A stretch of DNA of 33,490 bases from Prevotella disiens JCM 6334 = ATCC 29426 (GCF_000613345.1 NZ_BAIS01000027.1:1-33490), one strand, 5' to 3'; shown: positions 1 to 9,514, counted from the stretch's first letter. Numbers and translations: made by a program. Notes: generated from the sequence alone by a model not told the origin.

Positions 1-3000
1 TAGAATAGTGGAAGATTAAAATTATACATCAAACCAAAATTGATACAATTCAATGCGGTTACGTTACCAACAAGATTAGTTCCTGGTAATAAAGTAGGCT
101 GTCCTAAGAATCCCATAAGATATATATCGTGGTTGTAAAACAACGAAAAATTACGAGAGAGTTGATGCTTCGCAGTCAAACCTAAATTAATAGCACCATC
201 TTTATTGTGGTCTTTGCTCGTTTCAATAGCAATTGCAGGACCAACATATAGGTTTACATTCCACTGACGTTTAGGGTTATAACCTCTAAAATAAGCCAAA
301 AGGTCGAGTTGGAAGTCAGCTGCTATAAAGGCAATGTTCTTCTTATCTTCCTCAAAATAAGCTTTATCTTTTTCAATATAAGCATACTTATTGTTATCCA
401 TAATATAATTTGCACCCAAACGGAGAGCTGAAACTTCATTTAAACGATAACCTGCAAAGGCTGTAAAGTTTATCTTTGCACCATCATTCGCCAAGCGATG
501 TTTGGTTAAAAGTATGTTCCAACCACCACCAATGCCAGCAAAGAAGCGTTGAGGGTTCTTCGATGCAAAAGAGGTCATATCGGCATCTTCGTGTCTGCCA
601 ATACGATTAAGTGGCGCAGAGAGTCCGAAACGCACCGAAAAAGTATTGCCTAAACGCAAAGGAGTAGCCGTGTTTTCGGCTGTGCGATAAAGATTTTTCC
701 CATCTTCGCTAATGTAAATATTATTGTGAGCATTCAAAGTAGAATACATTGGTTCTATTGTAAAACGCAAATCACGGCTCAATCGTGTCCATAATTGCAA
801 ACCTAAACGGAAGCCACTCACGGTAATTTTAGAACCTTTTATAGTATGTTCTGCATCGTTCATTACGAGCCAACCATTTTGATAACCCATTAAAAAGTTT
901 ACACCAACTAACGATTTCCAATTGTAATTCTTATTAAGTCCGAACGGATTTAATAGAATATCGCCTGCAATAGAACCTAAACCAATAGCGTGATGCACAT
1001 CTTCTGTTCGATTATCTTCAGTGTGTGTAGTGGTCATATCGATACCTTTTGCCATATTTAAACCCACTCTTGCACCCAAAAATGAGTTTAACCACCACCC
1101 CAAAGACAGTTGCATGGTTGTTCCCCACGAGTCTTTCGCTTTGCTTGGCAACATAGGATAGAGCGCGTAACCATATCCATAATCTAAGAAAAAGCGTGAT
1201 TGTCCAGCTGACGGAGCATTTTTCCAAGGCAAGTTCTTTATTGTTTTGAAGAATCCATCAAGATGATAAAGCGCACCAAAGGTAAGTACATTGGATACAG
1301 CCCCTGGGGTTGTATAAATTTGGGCAGAATTATAATGTTCAGCAGGCATCCAATAAACCGTATGACTATAGAACAATGAAAGATAAGGAAGGACACGATA
1401 AGAAAGCATACCGCCAAAGTTTCCACCTAAATCTATTTTCTTTCCAGTCTTACTTAATACCAAAGAAGGTCCTGCATAGATATTTACTCCCCAACGACGT
1501 CCTGGTTTATAGCCCGCCATAGCATTGAGAAGATTAAATTGATAGTCGGCTGAAATAAACGTATTCTTATAAGTGAATTTCTCAAAATCATGATTTCCAC
1601 TGCGTTGCCAAATAGGATTTGCAACATAATCCATCATGATTTTTGCACCATGATACATATTAAAATTGTAGCCAACAAAAGCGTTTGCATTTAAAATTAG
1701 GCCACGATTTTTTTCTGCATATCTCCATTTACTAACAGTAGTGTTCCAACCGAAACCTCCACCCATAAAAAATCCATATTCAGGAAGGTCGTTTTTAGCA
1801 GGGAGCATATCGTAATTACGATGTGATTTACCACGGAAAAGCATCGTTAAACCCAACTTATAATCCATTTGGTCATAACGTACTCGCCCATCATTGCGGT
1901 CGAAATGTTCCGTAAAAATATAACTTGGTTCAAATGTAAGACGGAGGTCGTTAGTTAGTTTTGCCCATAATTGAGTGCCCAAACGATAACCTGCATATTT
2001 ACCAGAGGTTTTTTCATCAATATCAGCATGTACCATTTGGAGCTGTCCCATTTCATATCCACCAAAGAAATTGATTCCAAATGGGGTATCCCAATTATAG
2101 TATCGTGTGAAACCAAATGGATTTACCATTGCATCGAAGAATATTCCAGACTTGCCAAGCAACGATATTGTCTCTTCAGATTTAGTCCATGGAGCGTTAG
2201 AAATAACAACACCACCACGCACACCAATCGCTGAAGAAAGCCATTGACCTAAACTTGCACTAATGCTATATCCTAAAGTTTCGCTTGTTTTTAATGGTGT
2301 GCGCTGCCAATAGGCTGGTCCTATGCTGTATTGGAAGAACCATGGACGACGCCATGAGGCTTTATTTGGGTCATTAAGAAACAAACGATTATGCGAATTG
2401 AAACGTTTTTTAAAATCGCCAGCATTATTTTCTGCTGACATATTATTGTAGAAATACCAAATATAAGAAAGATTTACCCCATAACCAATACCAAAATGAT
2501 TGAATTTGCTTGCTTTTGCTAAATCCATTCCTTCTGTTCCAGCCATGATATAAGGCTCTATAGCCACTGCAGCATGGGCTCCAGCATGAAATTTAAACTG
2601 CAAACCTGTATGTAAATTAAAGGAAAATGCCTTTTCTTTCATAGCATTAACTATTTCAGAACCTGCATATTTTGTAAGATGAGATTGTTGTATGCCAAAA
2701 CCAAGAATACCAGAAACACTTAAAGGACGGTCAGGACGATAGCCCAAAAGATAGTTTGAAAAGTTGAAAAGATAGTCGGCATCAGCACGCATTGTCCAGC
2801 TTACATTTGGCTTACTGGTGATATAACCTAACTCCCCCCCTACTCCAATGCGCAAAGAACTCATCGGACTCAGGTCTTTTCCAACCTTAAAATGCAATCC
2901 TGCTTGTGTTGTTAGCTCGTAATCGTTATTGTGTTGATACATTATAGCGTTAGCCCCAAATTGAAAAAAGGTATGTTTGCCAAAATTTCCCCTTGCCCAT

Positions 3001-3239
3001 TTGTCGCCAGCATAACGGTGTCTTTTGTCTAAACTATAATCTAAAGCATTGAAACTTTGTTGTTTCTTGAATCCATAATAAGCTGTATCGCTCTGTGTTG
3101 TAATGTCTGCAGCAACCATTTTTTCCTCCAAATCGGTCAAATCTCTTGCCAAAGTGTCGGTCGGAAGTGTGGTTGGTATTTGTGCAAAGGTTGCTGAAAT
3201 ACTGCAAAGCGCAATGAACAATGTTGTTATTCTTTTCAT
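1..3239 (-). CDS. Large outer-membrane protein with three tandem beta-barrel units
   Basis: The frame is open from ATG at 3239 to the window edge (1,079 codons). The last full codon is Phe and the next begins TA, so a stop may lie exactly at the edge; Phe is the usual last residue of outer-membrane barrels. A signal peptide (MKRITTLFIALCSISATFAQ) is followed by alternating aromatic/polar strands typical of beta-barrels. One signature recurs three times: DADYLFNFSNYLLGYRPDRP near residue 151, SADYQFNLLNAMAGYKPGRR near 563 and AADFQLDLLAYFRGYNPKRQ near 971, so the chain is three diverged copies of a ~410-residue unit. The ATG overlaps the stop of the upstream gene (ATGA), so it is translationally coupled as the last gene of a four-gene outer-membrane operon. 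I do not recognise a named family. Function is unknown; outer-membrane location is inferred. Confidence 0.8.
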   Translation of the reverse strand, partial: MKRITTLFIALCSISATFAQIPTTLPTDTLARDLTDLEEKMVAADITTQSDTAYYGFKKQQSFNALDYSLDKRHRYAGDKWARGNFGKHTFFQFGANAIMYQHNNDYELTTQAGLHFKVGKDLSPMSSLRIGVGGELGYITSKPNVSWTMRADADYLFNFSNYLLGYRPDRPLSVSGILGFGIQQSHLTKYAGSEIVNAMKEKAFSFNLHTGLQFKFHAGAHAAVAIEPYIMAGTEGMDLAKASKFNHFGIGYGVNLSYIWYFYNNMSAENNAGDFKKRFNSHNRLFLNDPNKASWRRPWFFQYSIGPAYWQRTPLKTSETLGYSISASLGQWLSSAIGVRGGVVISNAPWTKSEETISLLGKSGIFFDAMVNPFGFTRYYNWDTPFGINFFGGYEMGQLQMVHADIDEKTSGKYAGYRLGTQLWAKLTNDLRLTFEPSYIFTEHFDRNDGRVRYDQMDYKLGLTMLFRGKSHRNYDMLPAKNDLPEYGFFMGGGFGWNTTVSKWRYAEKNRGLILNANAFVGYNFNMYHGAKIMMDYVANPIWQRSGNHDFEKFTYKNTFISADYQFNLLNAMAGYKPGRRWGVNIYAGPSLVLSKTGKKIDLGGNFGGMLSYRVLPYLSLFYSHTVYWMPAEHYNSAQIYTTPGAVSNVLTFGALYHLDGFFKTIKNLPWKNAPSAGQSRFFLDYGYGYALYPMLPSKAKDSWGTTMQLSLGWWLNSFLGARVGLNMAKGIDMTTTHTEDNRTEDVHHAIGLGSIAGDILLNPFGLNKNYNWKSLVGVNFLMGYQNGWLVMNDAEHTIKGSKITVSGFRLGLQLWTRLSRDLRFTIEPMYSTLNAHNNIYISEDGKNLYRTAENTATPLRLGNTFSVRFGLSAPLNRIGRHEDADMTSFASKNPQRFFAGIGGGWNILLTKHRLANDGAKINFTAFAGYRLNEVSALRLGANYIMDNNKYAYIEKDKAYFEEDKKNIAFIAADFQLDLLAYFRGYNPKRQWNVNLYVGPAIAIETSKDHNKDGAINLGLTAKHQLSRNFSLFYNHDIYLMGFLGQPTLLPGTNLVGNVTALNCINFGLMYNFNLPLF

Positions 3240-5721
3240 TTTTCAACCTCCTTTGTTGCATTCTTTGTCATTTCGGTGCTATTTTCTTCTTCAAATGTAT
3301 TATTATTGTTCGCTTCAGCTCCGCTTTCCTCATTTTTTGGTGCTTCCATTTTACCTGCCAAAACCATTAAATCTATGAATTTCTGCCTGTATTGGTCAGC
3401 TTTCTTTTCATCGTATGGGTTTCTTTTGCGTATATCATCAGGTAAATTTGCATCAGAATTGAAATAACCTTTATATTGTGGATTCATATCGAAACTATGT
3501 TGGAAATAAGCCAAGTGGGCTGGATTGCTTGTATCGCTCATTCTCAAAGCTACATCTGGACCATATTTTCCTGTCAATTCCATAAATTCGTCATCACTCA
3601 TCTCTGGTTTCCCTGCTTCAATGATACCTTTCATATACCATTTTTTTGCACTATTATCAGGCAAAGCATCAATTAATGGTTCTAATTCCTCGTATGTTTT
3701 ACCTAACTCAGGTGCCAATTCGAAATTCAATATCGCATAATTCTCTGGATTAGAATTAAGAACATAGCTTAAAGCCTCCTTTGCTCTGCGTTCCTCATCG
3801 GGTGTTTTGCCTTGTTTAAAGAATAATGTTTCAAGGTCAATGAACATCTTTATTTCTTTAAACTCATTGGTATCAGGCAATTTGCTTGCCAAATGATAGC
3901 TTCGCCCAATTTCATTGACTTGAAAAGCATAATGGCTTGATTAGCTACAATTTCTTTTCTATTTACCATATATCGGTAATTATTGTCGAAAGATATAGGG
4001 CGTGTAACTTCTAAACCTGCTTTCATATCTACAAAAGGGGCAAGAATAGAAAGGTCTACTGAGTCAGTTTGAATTGCATAACAAGCTACACGATTGGCAA
4101 TATAGGCTGCAAAGGGACTATAAGCGGCTGTTCTGCGCACTTTTATTTCCTCCCAAGCACGATAAGTTAATTTGCGCAATTCAGTAGAATCTTTTATTTG
4201 TGTAAACAAATTATAGTAATCGCCATTTGAAAAAACACTTTTCCCACCTTTTTGATAATCTCTATCGTTATAGTAAGTCCACAATGCTTCTTGCGGTTCG
4301 AGTACTTTGTTTTGTCTTAAAGTGTAAGTACAACGCATTAAACGCTGGTTTTGCATGATTTCTTGCACTGCCGAATTGGCTTGCATCTCCTTTATTCCAC
4401 TTGCATTATTATTGAAAGCGTAATTGCGAAGTGTATTTGCTTCTTCCTCCAAACCTCGTGCTTTGAGCGAATCGGCAACATCAAACCATGTGTAAACCAA
4501 TGGTTCTTTTACTTCTAAGCCTGCACTTGAAATCTGACTACCAATGATTTGCAATGCTTTATTTGCTCTTGCATTCGCCAATTTAGTGTTAAACACAGCA
4601 TTACCCTCTGGCGACGATGTTCCTTGTACGGTGAAATTCATCAATGCTCGACCGTATGATTTTAATTCTCTTACTAATTGTTCTAAATTCAGCTGGTTTG
4701 AAGCATCGGGAGTTAGTTCCGCACTACCCACATTGAAGGTTAATTGCAAATCTCGTGGCACTTCTCTCAACTGCGCACGAGCCTGTTCGTAATAATCAGG
4801 CGTTAGTTTTATTTCCTTCATAGCCATTGAAACATCTAATAATTTCCATGGTTTTCGAGTATTGCAAGTACCGTTTTTCGATTTATCTTCAAAATAAATG
4901 TGTGTATAATCTTCTAATCTCAATACCGAACCCCACTTGTAACTTTTATTAGGATTAGGCTTTGGATAGGTTACTTCCCAATGAAAAGTAAACTCGTCAG
5001 TGGTTGTTGGGTTGTTTTCAATGAAATAATTGTGCAAGGAATCGTTGCGATTGTAATCGAAACTCTTTCTTCTTATTTGATTATTATGATATTTTTTGCC
5101 TTCATAAACCAATGGCTCAAGATACTGAATGGTATCTTCTTCCTCACAATTAATTACCATTGGTTGGAAAATCAATCGTGAATGCTCTTTCGTGTACCAC
5201 TCTGGCAACTTCACTGTAACGTCCCAATGTAAGTTAGGTCCATCGTCAATTGGCTTCATTTCAACAATATCCAATCCGTTTCGTTTACCAAAGACTGTTG
5301 TTCCTTTTAATAAAATGGTTTTTTCTCTACTTGCAAATACAATATCATATTGCAATTTAGAGCTGATGTTTACCACTTTCACTTCGCCCTCATTAATAAC
5401 CATGATAGCCCCCTTAGCCGAAATATCAGCTTCAAAGTGTCCTTCATAATCAGAATTGACCGTTGCGTTGCTGCGGATAGTAACCTCTTGACTTATATCT
5501 TTACTTTTCTTACGAAAGCTATCAGCTTGTTTATTGGCTTCGTTGCGATTATCGAAAATATAAACGGGCACTGAAAGTGGTACTTTGCTATATCCACCCT
5601 CAGCTGATTTCATGTTTTTATAGATGTTACCAGTAATATGCAATACCTGTGCATTAGCTTTTCCGATGACAGATAGTAATATTGCAAAAAGAATAAGGCA
5701 ACGTTTTGTTTTAATATTCAT
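3236..5721 (-). CDS. OmpA-like outer-membrane/periplasmic protein, one-base frameshift near 3899
   Basis: The start is ATG at 5721 with a signal peptide ending SVIGKANAQ. The first ~120 residues resemble a carboxypeptidase-regulatory-like beta-sandwich. An OmpA-like segment lies near residues 325-400 (LTFNVGSAELTPDASNQLNL, then a TSSPEGNAVFNTKLANARA stretch that resembles OmpA-C peptidoglycan binding). A TPR-like helical tail follows. The frame breaks after ...MKLGEA; adding one C (GC to GCC near 3899) restores ...LGEAYHLASKLPDTNEF and continues to the stop at 3236, giving about 828 residues. The downstream piece has no convincing start of its own (only TTG), which argues for one gene. It lies 9 nt after the second DUF3575-like gene and overlaps the triple-barrel gene by 4 nt. 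OmpA-like proteins with DUF3575 neighbours occur in Bacteroidales envelope and fimbrial loci; no fimbrillin is visible here. The break may be an assembly error or a real mutation. Confidence 0.75.
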
Positions 5722-5730
5722 ATCTTCTCC

Positions 5731-6285
5731 TTATCTAATTATGTACGACAGGGTTATTCCTATTTTTGTTGGAGCCAAGATTGTACCTTTAAAACCATCT
5801 CTTGCAACAGAACCTACTGTTGTTTTTAGGTCGGGAAATCCATCAGTAATTTTCTTTTCATGAAATATAATCATGCCTACACCAGCATGAGCATCAATAG
5901 TCCAACGATTAGACAAGGCAACAACATAACCAAAAGTCAATCCTGCTCCCACTGCAAAACCATCGTGACGAGTATTTTTCCATTTCGCATCGTAATCCAT
6001 TGCCAATGCACTCACCCCCACAAAGTGGTGATACATAGGGCGACCACCAAAATAATAGCGATATTCTGGTTGTACTCCTATAGCTTTTGCTTCTTTGTTC
6101 CAATAAGGTTTATTATTTGTAAAGACACTTAATCCCAAAGTAGAACGATTGCCAATGGTCATTTCAGCGCCTATATTATAGGTTTGTAAAGCAGCCATAG
6201 CCACGTCTGTATTTACCGAAATCGCTTGTCCATGAGCAGCAACCATTGCCATGTAACTCAAGAAAGTGGTAATTATTTTCTTCAT
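5731..6285 (-). CDS. DUF3575-like small outer-membrane beta-barrel protein
   Basis: 184 residues with a signal peptide (MKKIITTFLSYMAMVAAHGQ). The mature part matches the DUF3575 pattern: a first strand leading into YNIGAEMTIGNRSTLGLSVF, then VQPEYRYYFGGRPMYHHFVG, then a long glycine/aromatic strand series ending KIGITLSYIIR. DUF3575 proteins are predicted 8- to 10-stranded outer-membrane barrels of unknown function in Bacteroidetes. Its ATG overlaps the stop of the preceding DUF3575-like gene (ATGA at 6285-6282), and the OmpA-like gene starts 9 nt after its end, so the genes are co-translated. The family call rests on recognised sequence pattern, not on a search. Confidence 0.75.
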   Translation of the reverse strand: MKKIITTFLSYMAMVAAHGQAISVNTDVAMAALQTYNIGAEMTIGNRSTLGLSVFTNNKPYWNKEAKAIGVQPEYRYYFGGRPMYHHFVGVSALAMDYDAKWKNTRHDGFAVGAGLTFGYVVALSNRWTIDAHAGVGMIIFHEKKITDGFPDLKTTVGSVARDGFKGTILAPTKIGITLSYIIR

Positions 6286-7214
6286 TTCTTATTTCCTTTC
6301 TTTTCTTCCTCGTTTCTTCTTGCTGCTTTCTCAGCAGCTTTTTCCTTTTGTTTTTGTGCTTTGTCGTATTCTTTCAAACGTTTATTGCGTTTTCTTTCTA
6401 TTTCTTTAGCTTTCTTTCGCTCTGCTTTTGCTTCACGCAAGGTGTCTTTGCGATATGCCTCATTGGCTTTTTCTAAACGATATTGTTCATCAACAACAAT
6501 GCGTTTCTTGTATCGGTTGGCAACTTTTATTCCAAAATGATAAACCAATCCTACACGTACTATGTCGGTTGAGGCAGCATAAACCAATGGGTCAAATGTT
6601 AATTTGTAGCCGTTTTGCGGTGTTGTAATATTGTAAATATGCTGATTATTTTGCACCTCTCGGTGATATTCATCATATTTTGCATAAACCACACCAGCAT
6701 TAATGCCCAAATCAAGATCAAGACTTGCTCCATTTTGATAACCATAAAGTTGTGTAACTGTACCAAACATCAATCCGCCTGTAAAAGCATTTCCTCTTTT
6801 TCCAGTTTCCGAAAACTTTATATCAAACTTATTGGCACCTCCATATACACCCCAATAGAACACACGGCGTGGATTTTTTCCATGCCAATATTTACGCAAC
6901 GCCACTTTTCCATCGTAAATATCATAAACATTATAAGTTAAATCTTTGGGTTGTGTCTTCCAATTTACCTTACCGTCAAGGCTTAATGTCCACTTGTTCC
7001 AACTTTTATTGCCGAGTATGTATTCCAAACCGAAGTTAGGAGTCAATACAATCCAATCAATAACATTTGTACGAAGACTTAATCGGTCGCCAAACTTTAA
7101 ATTTTCAACCTTATTATAGTATAGTGCTACTTTTTGACCATACGTTTTAGCTAACATTGGTGAAAAAAAAAGTGTTATTACCAATGCAAGTAAGCCCTTA
7201 TTAGAATAAGTCAT
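6282..7214 (-). CDS. DUF3575-like beta-barrel protein with a long charged C-terminal helix
   Basis: 310 residues from ATG at 7214. The frame extends further upstream, but that extension runs into the tRNA-Leu gene, so the ATG after the tRNA with its signal peptide (MTYSNKGLLALVITLFFSP...) is the sensible start. The barrel part contains TNVIDWIVLTPNFGLEYILG and KVALRKYWHGKNPRRVFYWG, typical of DUF3575. The last ~75 residues are strikingly charged (YRLEKANEAYRKDTLREAKA, then many Lys/Glu/Arg/Ala) and should form a long soluble helix. Such a tail is not part of a normal DUF3575 barrel; it might project into the periplasm and touch peptidoglycan or a partner such as the adjacent OmpA-like protein (inference). 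First gene of the operon. Confidence 0.75.
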   Translation of the reverse strand: MTYSNKGLLALVITLFFSPMLAKTYGQKVALYYNKVENLKFGDRLSLRTNVIDWIVLTPNFGLEYILGNKSWNKWTLSLDGKVNWKTQPKDLTYNVYDIYDGKVALRKYWHGKNPRRVFYWGVYGGANKFDIKFSETGKRGNAFTGGLMFGTVTQLYGYQNGASLDLDLGINAGVVYAKYDEYHREVQNNQHIYNITTPQNGYKLTFDPLVYAASTDIVRVGLVYHFGIKVANRYKKRIVVDEQYRLEKANEAYRKDTLREAKAERKKAKEIERKRNKRLKEYDKAQKQKEKAAEKAARRNEEEKKGNKK

Positions 7215-7268
7215 AATTCTTAAAAGTGAATTAAATCGGTGAGAGTTATCCGTAAATGATAAAAAATG

Positions 7269-7350
7269 TGCGCCTGACAGGAATCGAACCTGCACGATGT
7301 AAATCACTAGATCCTAAGTCTAGCGCGTCTGCCAATTCCGCCACAGGCGC
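7269..7350 (-). tRNA. tRNA-Leu, anticodon UAG
   Basis: An 82-nt cloverleaf on the minus strand. The acceptor arm GCGCCTG pairs with CAGGCGC. The anticodon stem CTAGA/TCTAG closes a 7-nt loop CTTAGGA, giving anticodon TAG (reads CUN leucine codons). The T-arm contains GGTTCGATTCC. A longer variable region, as in class II leucine tRNAs, lies between the anticodon and T arms. CCA is not encoded. A strong Bacteroidetes promoter lies just upstream. Confidence 0.95.
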
Positions 7351-7362
7351 ATTTTTCGGATA

Positions 7363-7393
7363 CAAAGTTACGCTAACTTTTGTTAATACACAA
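7363..7393 (-). promoter_or_regulatory. Promoter of tRNA-Leu (TTG-N20-TAACTTTG)
   Basis: On the minus strand the -33 TTG is at 7393-7391 and the -7 box TAACTTTG at 7370-7363, separated by 20 nt. This fits the Bacteroidetes primary sigma factor consensus. The predicted start lies only a few bases before the tRNA 5' end at 7350. It may also feed the outer-membrane operon, since no separate -7 box is visible between the tRNA and the ATG at 7214. Confidence 0.7.
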
Positions 7394-7487
7394 ATTATTT
7401 ATTATCTTTTTTGTGTTTTTATGCTTAAAGATAAAATTATTATTTCTTTTTGGGTTGCTTATTAGCATTTGCTTTGATTTAAATTTG

Positions 7488-7495
7488 TAACTTTG
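7488..7495 (+). promoter_or_regulatory. -7 box TAACTTTG upstream of the LytS-type kinase
   Basis: Exact match to the Bacteroidetes TAnnTTTG box in the region before the kinase gene. A -33 TTG at the ideal spacing is not present, so expression may be weak or regulated. Confidence 0.5.
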
Positions 7496-7639
7496 CAAAA
7501 CATAGTTAGGGCTACAACCAATAGGCTATAAGAATGCTATTTATTTCATTTCCAAACAATGTTGGTCAAATAAAACACCTCCATATATACGAAAGGTTGA
7601 GTCCCCTTAAAGAATTATTAAATGTAGAAAAATAAAAAA

Positions 7640-8755
7640 ATGATAAAATCTATTCGTAACTACATTGAGCAACATAAAGAAAATACCTTATATCTTACAA
7701 TTTGGTTTGTAGTGTTTACAATCCCCATTATGGCTATGCTGCTACGCATTACAGACACCTATGAACCTTTCAATTGGAATCATGTCATAAGTGCTTGGAA
7801 AATATTGGCATTATTCTTTATTGTTTTTCTCATTCATAATATTTTCCTACTTCCCAAAATTGTTTACCAAAAAAAACGCAAACAATATTTTGCTTTTTTA
7901 TTTGTTCTACTTATTCTTTTTACAATTGCACAATATTTTTTTCATCCTGTATTAGTTCATAATCATTTCTTTCAAAGTATAGCAGAGAGTGAAATTGCAG
8001 CCAACTTACACAACGACATATCAATTCTTCCTCCCCACATTGCTGCACAAGTATTAGTCGTTCATGTACTTATCGTTATTTTAATGTTTGGTATGAACTT
8101 CGGTGTGAAGATGTTTTTCTATTCGAATGAAGACTTTGAAAAGTTGCGTGCATTACAACAAAAAAGTTTAGAGCAGCAGTTAATATACTTGAAATACCAA
8201 ATAAACCCGCATTTTTTCATGAACACGCTCAACAATATTCATGCATTGGTGGATATTGACCCTGAAAAAGCTAAAACATCAATTATTGTATTATCGAAAA
8301 TGATGCGTTATGTGTTGTATGAAGGCAACCATAAACTAATCCCATTGCAAAAAGAAAGCGAATTTATCGGTAGATTTATCACTATCATGCGCATGCGATA
8401 CACTGAGAAAGTGAAGGTAAATTTCAAGATACCAGACTATTTTTCTGTTGGAGAAATTCCTCCCTTGTTGCTCATTTGCTTTGTTGAAAATGCGTTCAAA
8501 CATGGTGTAACCTATCAACAAGAATGCACCATAGATATTTCGTTAAATGTAAAAGACGAAAAAATATGTTTCACTTGTTTTAATAAAAAGCCACAAAATG
8601 CCAAGAACGAGCAAGGTGGTTTAGGATTAAAAAGTGCAAAACAAAGATTAAATTTAATTTATCCAAACAATCATAAACTCACTATCGTTGAAGAAAAAGA
8701 TTTCTATCAAGTTACATTAGATTTGCCTCTGAACGATAAAACAAATTTAAAATGA
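7640..8755 (+). CDS. LytS-family sensor histidine kinase
   Basis: 371 residues. Four hydrophobic segments (about 17-35, 52-72, 82-101 and 135-157) make an N-terminal membrane sensor. The His_kinase (LytS/YehU) domain follows: phosphoacceptor motif LKYQINPHFFMNTLNNI with His191, N-box CFVENAFKHG near 280-289 and G-box GGLGLKSAKQRL near 326-337. This is the small histidine-kinase type that pairs with LytTR regulators, and one follows 28 nt downstream. The sensor has no large periplasmic domain, so the stimulus is probably membrane-linked (inference). The target is unknown; the BspA-like gene downstream is a candidate by position only. Confidence 0.92.
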   Translation: MIKSIRNYIEQHKENTLYLTIWFVVFTIPIMAMLLRITDTYEPFNWNHVISAWKILALFFIVFLIHNIFLLPKIVYQKKRKQYFAFLFVLLILFTIAQYFFHPVLVHNHFFQSIAESEIAANLHNDISILPPHIAAQVLVVHVLIVILMFGMNFGVKMFFYSNEDFEKLRALQQKSLEQQLIYLKYQINPHFFMNTLNNIHALVDIDPEKAKTSIIVLSKMMRYVLYEGNHKLIPLQKESEFIGRFITIMRMRYTEKVKVNFKIPDYFSVGEIPPLLLICFVENAFKHGVTYQQECTIDISLNVKDEKICFTCFNKKPQNAKNEQGGLGLKSAKQRLNLIYPNNHKLTIVEEKDFYQVTLDLPLNDKTNLK

Positions 8756-8783
8756 AAACTTTAACAACAGATTAAAATTTAAT

Positions 8784-9514
8784 ATGGATATAAAAATTAA
8801 AACACTCGCCATTGATGACGAACCCTTGGCACTACAACAATTAGCATCGTATATTAAAAGTACACCTTTTTTAGAACTTGTAGCGAATGCCAAAATGCGA
8901 TTGAAGCGCAGCAAGTAATGAAAAAAACAAAAATAGATGCTATTTTTATTGATATTACCATGCCTGACCTAAATGGGCTCGATTTTGTTCGTTCCTTAGA
9001 AGAACGTCCTCTCATCGTTTTCACCACCGCATACAGTGATTATGCGATAGAAAGTTATAAAGTCGAAGCAGTCGATTATCTTTTAAAACCTTTTGGATTA
9101 GCCGATTTACAGCAAGCTGCCGAGCGCGTAAAACGTCAATACGAACTTTTAAACAAAGAAGTTGAAGAAGTAGCTTTACCTAATGACGACACTCTATTTC
9201 TAAAAAATGAACATAAAGTTGTGCGTATCAATGTAAACGAAATACGCTGCATTGAGGGAATGGGAGAATATCTTAAAATACATTTTGATAGCGAACGACG
9301 ACCATTAATCGTACTTCTAAGTATGAAGAAAATGGAAGAAAACTTACCAAAAAATTTCATGCGCATACATCGCTCATGGATTATCAACTTGCTAAAAATA
9401 GAGGAAATTATTAAAAACCGAGTAATTCTTGGCGATAATACAAATATTCCTATTGGCGATATGTATCGGGAAACATTCACGAAATACATTGATTCTAAAT
9501 TCTTAGAAAAATAA
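8784..9514 (+). CDS. LytTR-family response regulator, frameshifted in the receiver domain
   Basis: ATG at 8784 begins MDIKIKTLAIDDEPLALQQL, the acidic start of a receiver domain. The frame is lost at AAAA (8892-8895); one extra A gives ...VANAKNAIEAQQVMKKTK and joins the remaining receiver (phosphoacceptor Asp in AIFIDITMPDLNG, Thr/Ala switch TTAYSDYAI, Lys in DYLLKPFG). A LytTR DNA-binding domain follows (KNEHKVVRINVNEIRCIEGM ... FMRIHRSWIINLLKIEEI). Corrected length is about 243 residues, usual for the family. It forms a pair with the kinase 28 nt upstream. As written, only a headless C-terminal 198-residue frame could be made; this is more likely an A5-to-A4 sequence error than a dead gene. 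Confidence 0.88.

Larger units (their letters stand above)
7351..7639. other. Divergent intergenic region, tRNA-Leu / histidine kinase
   Basis: AT-rich spacer carrying the tRNA promoter on the minus strand and, on the plus strand, a -7 box TAACTTTG at 7488-7495. That box leaves a 5' leader of about 140 nt before the kinase ATG at 7640. No coding frame is credible here. Confidence 0.55.

Noticed and set aside
3034..3261. Minus-strand 75-codon frame at the start of the triple-barrel gene
   Set aside because: Overlaps in another frame a convincing signal peptide and barrel sequence; Asn/Cys/His-rich as expected of a shadow.
3236..3892. 218-codon minus-strand frame as an independent gene
   Set aside because: It has only a TTG start inside coding sequence and continues the OmpA-like protein smoothly after a one-base correction.
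7215..7307. Upstream extension of the first DUF3575-like gene
   Set aside because: The extra 31 codons run through the tRNA-Leu gene and lack a signal peptide; the ATG at 7214 begins a proper one.
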